Shown here piece after piece: positions 22,501 through 28,269 of a stretch of 31,886 nt of DNA. Every line of letters starts with the position of its first letter. The first letter of the stretch is position 1. Location of the stretch: positions 1 to 31,886 of IMG/VR virus record IMGVR_UViG_3300036930_000262; one strand, 5' to 3'. The DNA is from a virus. The notes below the pieces were generated by a model. That model had not been told where the DNA came from. It saw only the letters and a program-made list of their open reading frames with translations, and made no database searches. The translations under genes were made by a program, and so were the position numbers.

Positions 22501-24109
22501 CGCGATCGGCGGCAAGATGTCGCGCTACTTCGCGTTCGCCGAGACGCGGCAGTTCCCGACGCTGCTCGACGCGGTGGTGAATAACTACCGGCCGAAGACG
22601 CTCAACGCATTCGACGCGTTCACAATTCACGGGGATAAGTTCGCGACGGCGCGGGCGACGCACATCCTGACCGGGCTGCTCTCGAACGAAGGCGCTGGCA
22701 AGTGGGGGGTCAAAGAGAACGCGCCGGAGGGCTGGGTCCCACTGGCCGCGCACTCGACCGAGTTCCGGAACCTGGTGGGGTACGCCGATCCGGAGGGATT
22801 GCCGGCAGCGGCCGAGCAGCGGCTGTTTGTGCCGCAGTTCATCTCCGATGCGCTCCGGCCGATCACCGATCCCGATTACATGGGGCGCGTTCCGCTGTTT
22901 CGCGCGATGCGTATGACGCAGGCGTATCAGAAGGCCGTGCAGCTCGGGCTGAGTTTCTTCCACGCGTACACCGAGAATTTGATGGCGCTGGCCAATATGG
23001 GGCCAACCGGGTGGGTAAAGGCCTTGCGCGCGAACCGCGAGAGTCCGGAGTTCCTACTGGCAGAGCGGGACATGATCGCGCACGGAGGAACCAGCGCGAT
23101 CCAGGGCCACACGTTCGACGCGTATCGCGCGCTCGAACCCGGGTCGATTCCGACGTGGAGCGATATCTGGAGGCGCGCGCCGGTGCTCCACCAGGCGGAC
23201 GCGCTGGCGGGCAAGATTACGGATTTCACATTCGGGAATTTGCAGCGGCGCTTCAAGGTGACTGATTACCAGGTGCACCTGGTGGGGTGGCTGGCCAAGC
23301 ATCCGGAGGCCTCGGCCATGGAGACCTCGGCGGCCAAACAGTCGATGGCCAAAGAAGTGAACGCCGTCTATGGCGGGCTGAACTGGGAAAACCTGGGGGT
23401 GAACCGGGCCACCACGGAGATCGTACGGGCGCTGATGCTGGCGCCGGATTGGACGTTCAGCAACGTGTTCAACGTGAAGTACGCGGCGGAGCGGGGAACG
23501 CCGGCGGGGCGGATGGCGCGCATGTTCTGGATCCGCACGATCGCCGGCGGGCTGGCGGCGACGCAGGGGCTGAGCCTGATGCTTTCGGGGAAGCCTTCGA
23601 AGAATCTGACGCAGGTTTACTTCGGGACGGACGCGGACGGCGAGGACGTGTATCAGAACGTGTTCTTCAAAGGCGCAGGCGGCGACGCGGTGAACTTGGT
23701 TCACAACATGCTGGACTACGGGGGAGTGCAGGGTCTGGCGCGCTCGCTCGTGGGCAAGGCGGCGCCTCTGCTGCGCGCGGGCCTCCAGGTGGTACACAAC
23801 CAGGACTTCCTAGGGCGCACGATCGTGCCCAAGGGAATGAACCCAGTGGCCGGCACGGTGCGCGCAGCCCTCAAGACTGGTGAGGCGCTGGCGCCGGTTC
23901 CCTTCACGGTGGAGAACCTGTACAACATGTTGCTGGGACCGGACGCGGGGAAGTATAGCGTGCCGGAGTTCCTGACCACGACGGTGGCGGGCAATCCGCC
24001 GCGGCATGTGGCGCCGGAGGGTTACCGGGAAACGAGCCGCGGCCTGGTTCCGGAGAACGCGCCGGAGAACCAATCGATCTGGGATGAGATCCAGACGGGG
24101 AAGCGGTAA
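19508..24109 (+). CDS. Large polyvalent protein (LPP) with PBECR nuclease-like and histidine-phosphatase-like parts
   Basis: 1533 residues, GTG start. Order: residues 1-280, virion-type helical region; about 281-397, Gly/Pro/Gln-rich linker; about 398-545, histidine-phosphatase-like domain; about 600-725, PBECR-like nuclease fold (HIVDKH with His655 and His660, closing KRWLVTAFEK near 711); 725-790, second Pro/Gly linker; about 790-1533, helical large-polyvalent-protein-associated region. Such proteins are thought to be injected with phage DNA and to act on host defences or metabolism. The phosphatase part keeps Arg432 (APNQRSEGTA) and GEHEG (456-460). It lacks the RHG His, and the second catalytic His is replaced by Ser in ITSGR, so it is probably catalytically dead. 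A GTG at 20699 (codon 398) could start a separate 1136-residue product. Two small genes overlap the first linker in another frame. Confidence 0.8.
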   Translation: MADQSFSSFVAQDQSEAAAAPPRQAFGDWLKAGAATPTTSGVTAGGHSYTAPKISDTLGDPNAINAQTWQAARVAAKAMTDPARFAPGPSLADRVRTIAGQAGQVATTHAVKALGGSTMTELWDMAGQSAKSLVEHVTGENWEATRATLPAPAKTAEFLFHASKIIPGIVDFLFTPLGAATGPAAELGGPAAQAAIGAAFGTQMAGATKDAYKNYKKTPSASSAGDLVASAAGTLLPAVHAAGTEYQNQVRAAYIERARGPAQEYTSTGEPIRRAGSENTHEESTRTTGAQEQPQTVAGPQGQPHRGAEPGGGSQGPANGAAGAAAPEVANDNRSGGSVGQPPGGTGGDRGPGGAQPPVPEGNEHGPVFGLPGPGNGGTAGAQPGADSGSDGGNLRRVTGSADLPLTPDGKANAAKRNVPADVQVFHAPNQRSEGTARGASAGARPASWLAPWKLGEHEGKPVEEAQPAIDELMRNPGRAPGVSAHSGEQGESFGAASRRLIDGANAQYRGIGPNDKVLNITSGRALQIIDANGDPERIIGRRKEFQRGQIYRRTAEGLTPADRIVPGTQNFTTHEDTAWNPSKKAGGPAVPAEGPNGPIWQEYSGKPAEAIAKLQQEQRGEVPRVWRNEDLARATNTDGWIGLIWGDLKGGLAHIVDKHVIRQKDLKLEDLAEMIPRMRVAENDGRSVVLESDTHRATVRLSYDDVEKRWLVTAFEKRPSTGESPTGPGSPNRGGGPVIAPPNGPSVPPAPEGSGGAPGSSVAPGGGAVKRVDPLLGTHVDPSAVRQFFGDETGTSLVGSILRADAKEALALKAKRDAALAEVEKAKGTPGEQKFGQKTIHYFTGERDLWGARVNQVIARLRKMVPDHVEQEAISLMRDFKGREQELTQFLAGTHPAFQDLDSKQPLMRGLAGSETATARERIEQLRPAILRALDPTPRMREADAVLSKIAAGTLAEGQRLGILESRWTPEQYNPHILHPKGEGEVPTAPAGDRVGRAIGGKMSRYFAFAETRQFPTLLDAVVNNYRPKTLNAFDAFTIHGDKFATARATHILTGLLSNEGAGKWGVKENAPEGWVPLAAHSTEFRNLVGYADPEGLPAAAEQRLFVPQFISDALRPITDPDYMGRVPLFRAMRMTQAYQKAVQLGLSFFHAYTENLMALANMGPTGWVKALRANRESPEFLLAERDMIAHGGTSAIQGHTFDAYRALEPGSIPTWSDIWRRAPVLHQADALAGKITDFTFGNLQRRFKVTDYQVHLVGWLAKHPEASAMETSAAKQSMAKEVNAVYGGLNWENLGVNRATTEIVRALMLAPDWTFSNVFNVKYAAERGTPAGRMARMFWIRTIAGGLAATQGLSLMLSGKPSKNLTQVYFGTDADGEDVYQNVFFKGAGGDAVNLVHNMLDYGGVQGLARSLVGKAAPLLRAGLQVVHNQDFLGRTIVPKGMNPVAGTVRAALKTGEALAPVPFTVENLYNMLLGPDAGKYSVPEFLTTTVAGNPPRHVAPEGYRETSRGLVPENAPENQSIWDEIQTGKR
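20349..20495 (+). CDS. Small basic protein nested in the LPP linker
   Basis: 48 residues in a frame different from the LPP, with GGAGA seven bases before the ATG. It is Lys/Arg/Ser/Pro-rich (MKSPLARPGRKSSPKQSQVRKG) and then a short helix (SLIEALNQAAGAKDR). It is followed, after 3 bp, by the next nested gene in the same frame. The Shine-Dalgarno sequence and the tandem arrangement support it. Against it are its short length and the fact that the LPP linker is low-complexity, so any frame over it may look open. Confidence 0.5.
   Translation: MKSPLARPGRKSSPKQSQVRKGSLIEALNQAAGAKDRPTARPALPPRR
20499..20702 (+). CDS. Small protein nested in the LPP linker
   Basis: 67 residues with GGAGG eight bases upstream of the ATG. 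The sequence has ordinary protein character: an N-terminal strand MITVAVEVSG, a helix ALEEIEDLAGHN, a strand TALYLDCP and a hydrophobic helix TAGLLALNLGLIPGVTAGIFGG. The stop forms a 4-bp GTGA overlap with the possible internal start at 20699 in the LPP frame, the same coupling style used elsewhere in this genome. The LPP frame over this stretch is only Gly/Pro linker. No family was recognised. A short regulatory or membrane-associated role is possible. Confidence 0.6.
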   Translation: MITVAVEVSGNRPAALEEIEDLAGHNRLYRKGTNTALYLDCPDRATAGLLALNLGLIPGVTAGIFGG

Positions 24110-24124
24110 GGCCCCCCTCAAACT

Positions 24125-24139
24125 GTCGAATTAACCGGC
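24125..24139 (+). promoter_or_regulatory. Start-proximal motif before the lysis cassette, followed by Shine-Dalgarno
   Basis: GTCGAATT (24125-24132), AACCGGC, then GGGGGGAG and the GTG at 24150. It has the same two-part design as at 13102: motif, 7 nt, and a short leader made of the ribosome-binding site. Confidence 0.45.
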
Positions 24140-24149
24140 GGGGGGAGCT

Positions 24150-24368
24150 GTGACCATCGACGCGCGGCTGGAACAAATCGACACGAGGCTGGCGGGACTT
24201 GAAAAGCACCTGCTCGGAAACGGACAGCCCGGCTATCTTGCGCGGCAAGAGCAGCGCGTCAATCGCCTGGAGCGATGGCGCGCTTACATCACGGGCGCGG
24301 TGGTGACGCTATCGGGCCTGGTGGCGATCCTGGTTACGTTGGGCGCGGCGTGGGCGCATCACAAATGA
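24150..24368 (+). CDS. XhlA-like small membrane protein, lysis-associated
   Basis: 72 residues: an N-terminal amphipathic, charged helix (ARLEQIDTRLAGLEKHLL... QEQRVNRLERW) and one C-terminal transmembrane segment (AYITGAVVTLSGLVAILVTLGAAWA, about 46-70). Coiled-coil plus C-terminal TM is the design of hemolysin XhlA-type proteins that assist holins. It is the first gene of the lysis cassette. The GTG start is backed by GGGGGGAG. It could alternatively be a spanin-like or antiholin protein. Confidence 0.65.
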   Translation: MTIDARLEQIDTRLAGLEKHLLGNGQPGYLARQEQRVNRLERWRAYITGAVVTLSGLVAILVTLGAAWAHHK

Positions 24369-24390
24369 TCTTGCGCGGGGCGGCGGCGCT

Positions 24391-24405
24391 GGCGAATACC
24401 CCGGC
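24391..24405 (+). promoter_or_regulatory. Start-proximal motif before 24406
   Basis: GGCGAATA (24391-24398), CCCCGGC, then ATG at 24406. The 7-nt spacing is exact and there is no Shine-Dalgarno. This is the most complete example of the motif. Confidence 0.5.
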
Positions 24406-24624
24406 ATGTGGCCTAAAATTTTCCAAGCTGTAATGCAGACCGAGGAGAACTTACTCCCGGTCTTCGTGAGTAACCCGAGTACCGGCGCGATCGCCGGCGC
24501 CATCCTGGTGACCGAATCGATTTTCGGGAGTATCTTCGGGCTGCTGCCCGCCTCTCCCGCGACTCCGGCGGCCCCCGCGGCTCCCGCGCCGGCCCCTTTG
24601 CCCGCAGCCGGCAGCGCCGCGTAG
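24406..24624 (+). CDS. Hydrophobic Pro/Ala-tailed protein of lysis region
   Basis: 72 residues: an N-terminal amphipathic part (MWPKIFQAVMQTEENLLPVFV), one hydrophobic stretch (GAIAGAILVTESIFGSIFGLLP, about 27-48) and a Pro/Ala repeat tail to the end. It could be a holin partner or an accessory membrane protein. The start is set by the conserved motif. No family was recognised. The tail of alternating Ala-Pro is typical of rigid linkers, so the C-terminus may extend away from the membrane. Confidence 0.6.
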   Translation: MWPKIFQAVMQTEENLLPVFVSNPSTGAIAGAILVTESIFGSIFGLLPASPATPAAPAAPAPAPLPAAGSAA

Positions 24625-24629
24625 CGGCC

Positions 24630-24797
24630 ATGGACCGGGGAACGGCCAGCACCATCGCCGGGGGCGGGGCGGGGCTGCTGCTGCTACAGACCGTCCGGTG
24701 GGAACTGGTCGGCGTGCAGCCGGGCGAGACCGTCAAGGTGGGAATCGCTCTACTGCTCGCGCTGACCGGATACCTGATGTATCGCAAGGAGGCTTAG
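24630..24797 (+). CDS. Two-TM small holin-like protein
   Basis: 55 residues: one hydrophobic helix (AGGGAGLLLLQTV, about 9-22), a short turn with Glu and Pro (VGVQPGETVKV), and a second hydrophobic helix (GIALLLALTGYLMY, about 38-51) followed by RKEA. Two short transmembrane segments with charged ends and a size of 50-70 residues fit class II-like holins, which form pores for the endolysin. It sits directly before the endolysin-like gene, and its terminal AAGGAGG also serves that gene as ribosome-binding site. The start ATG at 24630 lies 5 bp after the previous stop. Confidence 0.65.
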   Translation: MDRGTASTIAGGGAGLLLLQTVRWELVGVQPGETVKVGIALLLALTGYLMYRKEA

Positions 24798-24800
24798 CCC

Positions 24801-25409
24801 GTGCAGAACTGCGCACTCTACGCCAGCGCCGCGCCCACGATGCGGCCTGGCGACATCATCGCGTGCTCGGGGACGGCACTGATCTCGCACGCAATTCAAG
24901 TAGTCACCGGGTCGCCGATCACGCACGTCATGACGGTGCGCCAGGCGATCCACGCCGGCGACCCGATCTCGGACGTCGTGGTGACTCAGGCCACGATGGG
25001 CGGCGGGGAGCCGAACGGCGCGCAGTCGGATCCACTCGGCCAGGTGCTCGCGTCGCAGTACGCGAACGGGCGCGCCTGGCTGTTGACGTTGGCGCCGTCG
25101 GTGCGCGCGAAGGTGGACTGGTTCAAGTTCTATCAATTCATCGGCGCGTGCGAGGGACGCGTGAAATACGACTGGTGGGGGTTGGTGCTCTACCGGCTAG
25201 GCCTGCGCGCGCAAGTGAACCCGAAAGCGATGTTCTGCAACGAATACGCGATCGCGATCATGCAGGCCTGCGGGTCGCTGCCCCCGGCGGGCGTGGGCGT
25301 GAATCCGCGCGAGCAGACGCCGCAGGCGTTCGTGAGTATGCCGCTGTTCAGCGCGTGCCGGCAGATTTGGGGCCCGGCGGGCGCGATCAGTTGGGGCCGG
25401 GCGGGTTAG
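24801..25409 (+). CDS. NlpC/P60-like (YiiX/YebB-type) cysteine hydrolase, probable endolysin
   Basis: 202 residues. The start (MRPGDIIACSGTALISHAIQVVTGSPITHV) matches the permuted papain-like YiiX/YebB pattern GD-I-lSh-I...tHV. Expected residues are His42 (THVMTV) and Cys146 (MFCNEYA), the nucleophile, in the permuted order of this group. The likely role is hydrolysis of peptidoglycan peptide bonds during lysis, supported by the holin-like gene directly upstream. GTG start with GGAGG six bases upstream. The C-terminal tail is Gly/Ala-rich. It could also be a capsid-linked peptidase or an amidase acting on other substrates. Confidence 0.72.
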   Translation: MQNCALYASAAPTMRPGDIIACSGTALISHAIQVVTGSPITHVMTVRQAIHAGDPISDVVVTQATMGGGEPNGAQSDPLGQVLASQYANGRAWLLTLAPSVRAKVDWFKFYQFIGACEGRVKYDWWGLVLYRLGLRAQVNPKAMFCNEYAIAIMQACGSLPPAGVGVNPREQTPQAFVSMPLFSACRQIWGPAGAISWGRAG

Positions 25410-25415
25410 GGTCCT

Positions 25416-25685
25416 TCAGGACGCCACTTCGGGCGGCGGAGCCACGCGAAAGGCGAAGGCGCACTCCTTGGAGTCGGATAGGGCATCCAGAAGGTCGGCC
25501 AGCGCACGGACGCGGTCTTTGATGGCGGGCTGGAACTCACGCCGGCAGGCCGGGCAGAAACTCACCGTCGTCTGCATCTTTCCGGCCAGATCGAGGGTCA
25601 TGACCGTGTGGCAGGCGCAACACTCGATCGAGAGGCGGCGCAGGTCCTCGATCGGCACCGTAAGCTCACGAATCAGGGCGCACAT
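25416..25685 (-). CDS. Zinc-ribbon protein, paralogue of 25698-25997
   Basis: 89 residues. Cys pattern: CCACHTVMTLDL, then FCPACRREFQP, giving a two-knuckle zinc ribbon. The N-terminus ELTVPIEDLRRLSIEC parallels the neighbour's VVSIKDLRFATLAC. Both have a T-V-T-V/M-DL core and a C-terminal helix with a Leu/Ala pattern. It is the last gene of the leftward accessory operon and is convergent with the endolysin gene (6-bp gap). The function is unknown. Nucleic-acid or protein binding is a reasonable guess. Confidence 0.65.
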   Translation of the reverse strand: MCALIRELTVPIEDLRRLSIECCACHTVMTLDLAGKMQTTVSFCPACRREFQPAIKDRVRALADLLDALSDSKECAFAFRVAPPPEVAS

Positions 25686-25697
25686 GGCTTTAGTCTC

Positions 25698-25997
25698 TCA
25701 CTTCGCGGGCGGCGGGGGCGGGGGAACGCTTTGGTCGCCGTTGGCGGTAAACGTGACGGCGGAGCCGAGCTTCGCTAGGGCTTTGTAGACCTCCTGGAGG
25801 CTATCGACGGCTTCCGGAACTGCGCTATCGAAGGGCGTATCGCACCGGGGGCAGGCGCGCGGCGCCACGAACGGCCTGCGGCGCGATTCCGGCTCAAACT
25901 CCGCGTTGAGGTCCACGGTCACGCGCGTGTTACAGCGCGGACAGGCCAACGTGGCGAAGCGGAGGTCCTTGATCGAGACGACGGATTGCTGGTACAT
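25698..25997 (-). CDS. Zinc-ribbon protein, paralogue of 25416-25685
   Basis: 99 residues from the ATG at 25997 (a GTG two codons earlier is possible). AAAGGAG lies 5 bases before the ATG. CPRCNTRVTVDL and CPRCDTPFDS make two metal knuckles, followed by a helix (SLQEVYKALAKLGS), a small strand and a Pro-rich tail. The N-terminal block is homologous to the next gene, so the pair arose by duplication. GGCGAACA, similar to the late motif, occurs upstream on this strand at about 26015, but with other sequence after it. Confidence 0.65.
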   Translation of the reverse strand: MYQQSVVSIKDLRFATLACPRCNTRVTVDLNAEFEPESRRRPFVAPRACPRCDTPFDSAVPEAVDSLQEVYKALAKLGSAVTFTANGDQSVPPPPPPAK

Positions 25998-26046
25998 GGT
26001 CACTCCTTTATGTTCGCCCCGTTCCTCACTTCGCGGGCGGCGGGGG

Positions 26047-26559
26047 CTAAAAGAGATTCTCGCTCACGTCTTCGGAACGCAGCCCTGCCGGGGAGTGAGC
26101 GCTGGAGACGACTATTTCTTTGCGGCCACAGCGGATGGTGACTCCCTCATATGTGAAGTTGGGTTCGACAGAGCTTCGAGCATGTATTGTGCAGGCGGTG
26201 CGCCCCTCGGCGTCGAAGGCCGTCACCGCGTAAAACAAGGCATCCACGAGCTGCTGAGATCCCGCCTTATCGGCCCACGGCATCGAAACGTTGATCAGGG
26301 CCTTGTGCCCGTCGAAGATTACATCGCCGACTGGCGATGGAATCTGCGTCTTTGTAGAGAGCCTCCACTCCTCGGCGCCGGATTCCGGGCGTCGAGGCTC
26401 GGAGGCAAGCTCAACCTTGCACTGGCGGCTGAGATCGGCGAGGGCTGTCTCTTGGAGCATCCCAATCTGGAGGCGGACCCCACAAAGCGTGAGGTAGTCG
26501 GTTGTGAGAGGCTGTGCGGAAAGTAGGAGTGCGCCTGCGAGGAGGTACTGGAGTCTCAT
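26047..26559 (-). CDS. Exported hypothetical protein
   Basis: 170 residues. The N-terminal signal peptide MRLQYLLAGALLLSAQPLTT is clear: a positive start, a Leu/Ala core, and a possible cleavage site after about residue 16-20. The mature part contains four Cys (LC, QC, AC, RC) suitable for two disulfides, and beta-rich segments (KALINVSMPWADKAGSQQLVDALFYAVTAFDAEGRT). It is the second gene of the leftward operon and overlaps its upstream gene (ATGA). A secreted or periplasmic protein in a prophage may be a moron gene that changes the lysogen's envelope. No family was recognised. Confidence 0.65.
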   Translation of the reverse strand: MRLQYLLAGALLLSAQPLTTDYLTLCGVRLQIGMLQETALADLSRQCKVELASEPRRPESGAEEWRLSTKTQIPSPVGDVIFDGHKALINVSMPWADKAGSQQLVDALFYAVTAFDAEGRTACTIHARSSVEPNFTYEGVTIRCGRKEIVVSSAHSPAGLRSEDVSENLF

Positions 26560-26717
26560 TTGGTTGCCTTTTTTGTCTTCGTCCAGCGCGCCTTACCGCC
26601 AGCCGATTGGACCCGCTTGCGGTCCTCGTCGCTCATGGTGGCAAAGCCCTTCGGCACTTTGACCGAGCCGCCGCGCCTGCCGAGTTCGACTGCGGCAGCG
26701 TTCTTCTTCATCGCCAT
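26556..26717 (-). CDS. Small basic helical protein
   Basis: 53 residues: AVELGRRGGSVKVPKGFATM, then SDEDRKRVQSAGGKARWTKTKKATK. The GG-KARW-K end and the GRRGGS start give the same general pattern as the 1401-1586 protein. It is strongly basic and predicted helical. The ATG at 26717 lies 7 nt after TAAACT, so the mRNA may be leaderless. A second ATG two codons in is also possible. It is the first gene of the leftward accessory operon. Proteins of this shape are common phage companions with no proven role. Confidence 0.6.
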   Translation of the reverse strand: MAMKKNAAAVELGRRGGSVKVPKGFATMSDEDRKRVQSAGGKARWTKTKKATK

Positions 26718-26724
26718 GCAAAAT

Positions 26725-26748
26725 AGTTTAGCATAAACCGCTTTCTGC
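26725..26748 (-). promoter_or_regulatory. Leftward promoter -10 box with 13-bp palindromic operator
   Basis: On the minus strand TAAACT (26730-26725) sits 7 nt from the ATG at 26717. The palindrome GTTTA-gca-TAAAC (26726-26738) overlaps the box. A possible -35 (TTAGCA) lies 18 bp upstream of it, at 26749-26754. Direct operator control of this promoter is likely. Confidence 0.5.
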
Positions 26749-26749
26749 T

Positions 26750-26788
26750 GCTAATTGCTATTGACAAGTATAACCGCTAACTGCTATT
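26750..26788. promoter_or_regulatory. Two direct repeats, candidate operators
   Basis: GCTAATTGCTATT (26750-26762) and GCTAACTGCTATT (26776-26788) are 26 bp apart and differ at one base. They overlap the -35 and -10 boxes of the rightward promoter. The core of the first copy, read in reverse complement, shares AGCAATT with the inverted repeat at 1988-2009. Confidence 0.55.
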
Positions 26789-26790
26789 CT
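26761..26790 (+). promoter_or_regulatory. Rightward sigma-70 promoter
   Basis: TTGACA (26761-26766), an 18-bp spacer and TATTCT (26785-26790). The transcript would have a leader of about 43 nt with GGAAAGGG before the GTG at 26840. Confidence 0.7.
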
Positions 26791-26839
26791 CAAATCGACA
26801 CACAGCCGCGAGGCTTTAAAGCGCGGAAAGGGAAACGGC

Positions 26840-27145
26840 GTGACGGTTTGGGTGGTCATTCGCAAGACGGAGACGGGCAATAACTTCCGGGCGCAGCTCT
26901 TCCGGCGCCCGGGCGGTCCGCCGGTGATGTGGTCGCGGGTATCGTCCTCGGCGTCCGAGGTCAAGCGCGACTTCAAGCGGGCGGGCTGCGATCTGAACTG
27001 GAAAGGCTGGCCGCATACCGAACAGGCCGGCTTCCGGGACAGCCAGGGACGAATCAAGTGGATCACGACAGCGGAAATCGAAACGCTGAAAGGAGACGAC
27101 GATGGCAGCGGCAGAAGCGGGATTACGGGACGTGGTGAAGTTTGA
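26840..27145 (+). CDS. Hypothetical protein, first gene of accessory operon
   Basis: 101 residues from a GTG with GGAAAGGG about nine bases upstream. Contains VWVVIRKTETGNNFRAQLFRRPG and SASEVKRDFKRAGCDLNWKGWPHTEQAGF, a basic alpha/beta mix with the character of a small DNA-associated protein. The last 15 residues overlap the next gene's start. No family was recognised. The rightward promoter and its operators are directly upstream. Confidence 0.6.
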   Translation: MTVWVVIRKTETGNNFRAQLFRRPGGPPVMWSRVSSSASEVKRDFKRAGCDLNWKGWPHTEQAGFRDSQGRIKWITTAEIETLKGDDDGSGRSGITGRGEV

Positions 27146-27857
27146 ACCGAACCAGCCGGTCGAAGTCGCGTTGAAATACGCGGCGGGGAAGACGGTGCGG
27201 GGGATCGGGGGAGACCGGGTGATGTTCAGCCTGGTGGACGGACGGGTGATGTTCCTCGATCCGGAGCCGGCGCGGCAGGTGGACGCGCTGGGGGTGAAGC
27301 CTGGGGAGCCGTTTCAGGTCTGCATGAACGGGAAGCGGGGGGAGCCGAGATCCTGGACGGCGTGGCTCTCGGCCGAGACGGAGCAGCGCCGGGCGCAGGC
27401 GGACGCGCGGGCGAAGGGCGATACGTGGACGGAGCGGAAGCTGGAGGAGAAAATGGTGCTGCGGGAAGAGACGCGGGCGAAGGTGATCGGGGCGCTGCCG
27501 AAGGTCAATGGCGGAGCGGCCGTCTCGAGAACGGCCGCCCCGGCTCAGGCCGCGCCAACGCCATCGCATCAATTAGCACAGCCACCTAGCACTGGCAATG
27601 GTAGCAGGAACGGGGGCCAGGACGGGGGCCAGGGGTCAGGGGCCGGGGGCCAGGGGCCGGGGGCGGTGGCGGCGCAGGTGGCGTTTCCGTGGGCAGCGCG
27701 GCTGCTGAGCGAGACGAATGCCCTGGTGGACGTGTACGCGGCCGCGGCGGCGTACGCCAAGGTACGGTACAAGGGACTGGTGAGTGCGGAGGATGTGCGC
27801 GAACTGCTGGCGACGGCTTATGCCAGCAGGCAGGATGGAGGGTGCGATGCGGCGTAA
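27102..27857 (+). CDS. Hypothetical protein with Gly/Gln linker
   Basis: 251 residues; strong AAAGGAG seven bases before the ATG, so the 44-bp overlap with the previous gene is real. The N-terminal domain (about 1-100: FEPNQPVEVALKYAAGKTVRG, RVMFSLVDGRVMFLDP, GEPFQVCMNGKRG) is a small beta-barrel-like unit. Then come a charged helix, a Gln/Gly-rich linker encoded by a G-rich repeat (about 168-188) and a C-terminal helical domain (PWAARLLSETNALVDVYAAAAAYAKVRYKGLVSAEDVRELLATAY). It may be an accessory nucleic-acid-binding protein, but the family is not recognised. Confidence 0.65.
   Translation: MAAAEAGLRDVVKFEPNQPVEVALKYAAGKTVRGIGGDRVMFSLVDGRVMFLDPEPARQVDALGVKPGEPFQVCMNGKRGEPRSWTAWLSAETEQRRAQADARAKGDTWTERKLEEKMVLREETRAKVIGALPKVNGGAAVSRTAAPAQAAPTPSHQLAQPPSTGNGSRNGGQDGGQGSGAGGQGPGAVAAQVAFPWAARLLSETNALVDVYAAAAAYAKVRYKGLVSAEDVRELLATAYASRQDGGCDAA
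27611..27669 (+). repeat. G-rich imperfect repeat with quadruplex potential
   Basis: At least five GGGG/GGGGG runs in about 60 bp, built from units such as GGGGGCCAGGAC and GGGGGCCAGGGG. The region codes the Gly/Gln linker of the 27102 gene. It could form a quadruplex in the non-template strand or transcript, or may reflect slippage-prone DNA. Confidence 0.6.
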
Positions 27858-27872
27858 CCGGGGAGGCGCGCG

Positions 27873-28076
27873 ATGAACGTCGATGAATTGCTGGTGGCGG
27901 TGAGGCGCGGGGTGGAGAACCGCGCCGCTCTCGACGAGGCGCAGCGGCAGGCGAACGCGGCCGGTAAGGCGATTTGCGTGAAGTGCGGGCGCGTGTTCAC
28001 AACGTGCCAGGAGTACCGGATGAACGCGCAGGGGCGGCTCATCTGCCGGCGGCCGTGCCGGGAGAGGCGGCCATGA
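27873..28076 (+). CDS. Small zinc-ribbon protein
   Basis: 67 residues: a helical N-terminus (DELLVAVRRGVENRAALDEAQRQANAA), then CVKCGRVFTTCQEYRMNAQGRLICRRPC, a zinc-ribbon-like segment with five Cys. GGGGAGG precedes the ATG by 8 bases. The stop overlaps the next ATG (ATGA). Probably a small DNA- or protein-binding factor. No family was recognised. Confidence 0.65.
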   Translation: MNVDELLVAVRRGVENRAALDEAQRQANAAGKAICVKCGRVFTTCQEYRMNAQGRLICRRPCRERRP

Positions 28077-28243
28077 TGCCCGACTGGAACGCCGACCCCG
28101 ACAATTACGCCTTCCAGAAGCGCCTGAGGCGCGAGACGGGCCTGACGCCCTGGGGTGAGGCTCACAAGTGGCGCCGGCGGTTCTGGTGTGCCCTGGCCCT
28201 CGCCGCAGCCGGCTGGCTGTTGTTTTTCCTGGCGAAGGGTTAG
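28073..28243 (+). CDS. Small C-terminally anchored membrane protein
   Basis: 56 residues from an ATG that overlaps the previous stop. A polar N-terminus (MMPDWNADPDNYAFQKRLRRETGLTP) leads to a basic stretch and one transmembrane helix (FWCALALAAAGWLLFFLA, about 37-54). Tail-anchored topology with a cytoplasmic N-terminus is likely. It is the last gene of its operon, directly before a strong terminator. Its role is unknown. Confidence 0.6.
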   Translation: MMPDWNADPDNYAFQKRLRRETGLTPWGEAHKWRRRFWCALALAAAGWLLFFLAKG

Positions 28244-28269
28244 AGTAAGCAACATATCTCTCATCTGCG

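Noticed and set aside
21350-22963. 537-codon minus-strand frame opposite the polyvalent protein
   Set aside because: Arg/Leu/Pro-rich shadow without motif; the plus strand carries recognisable domains.
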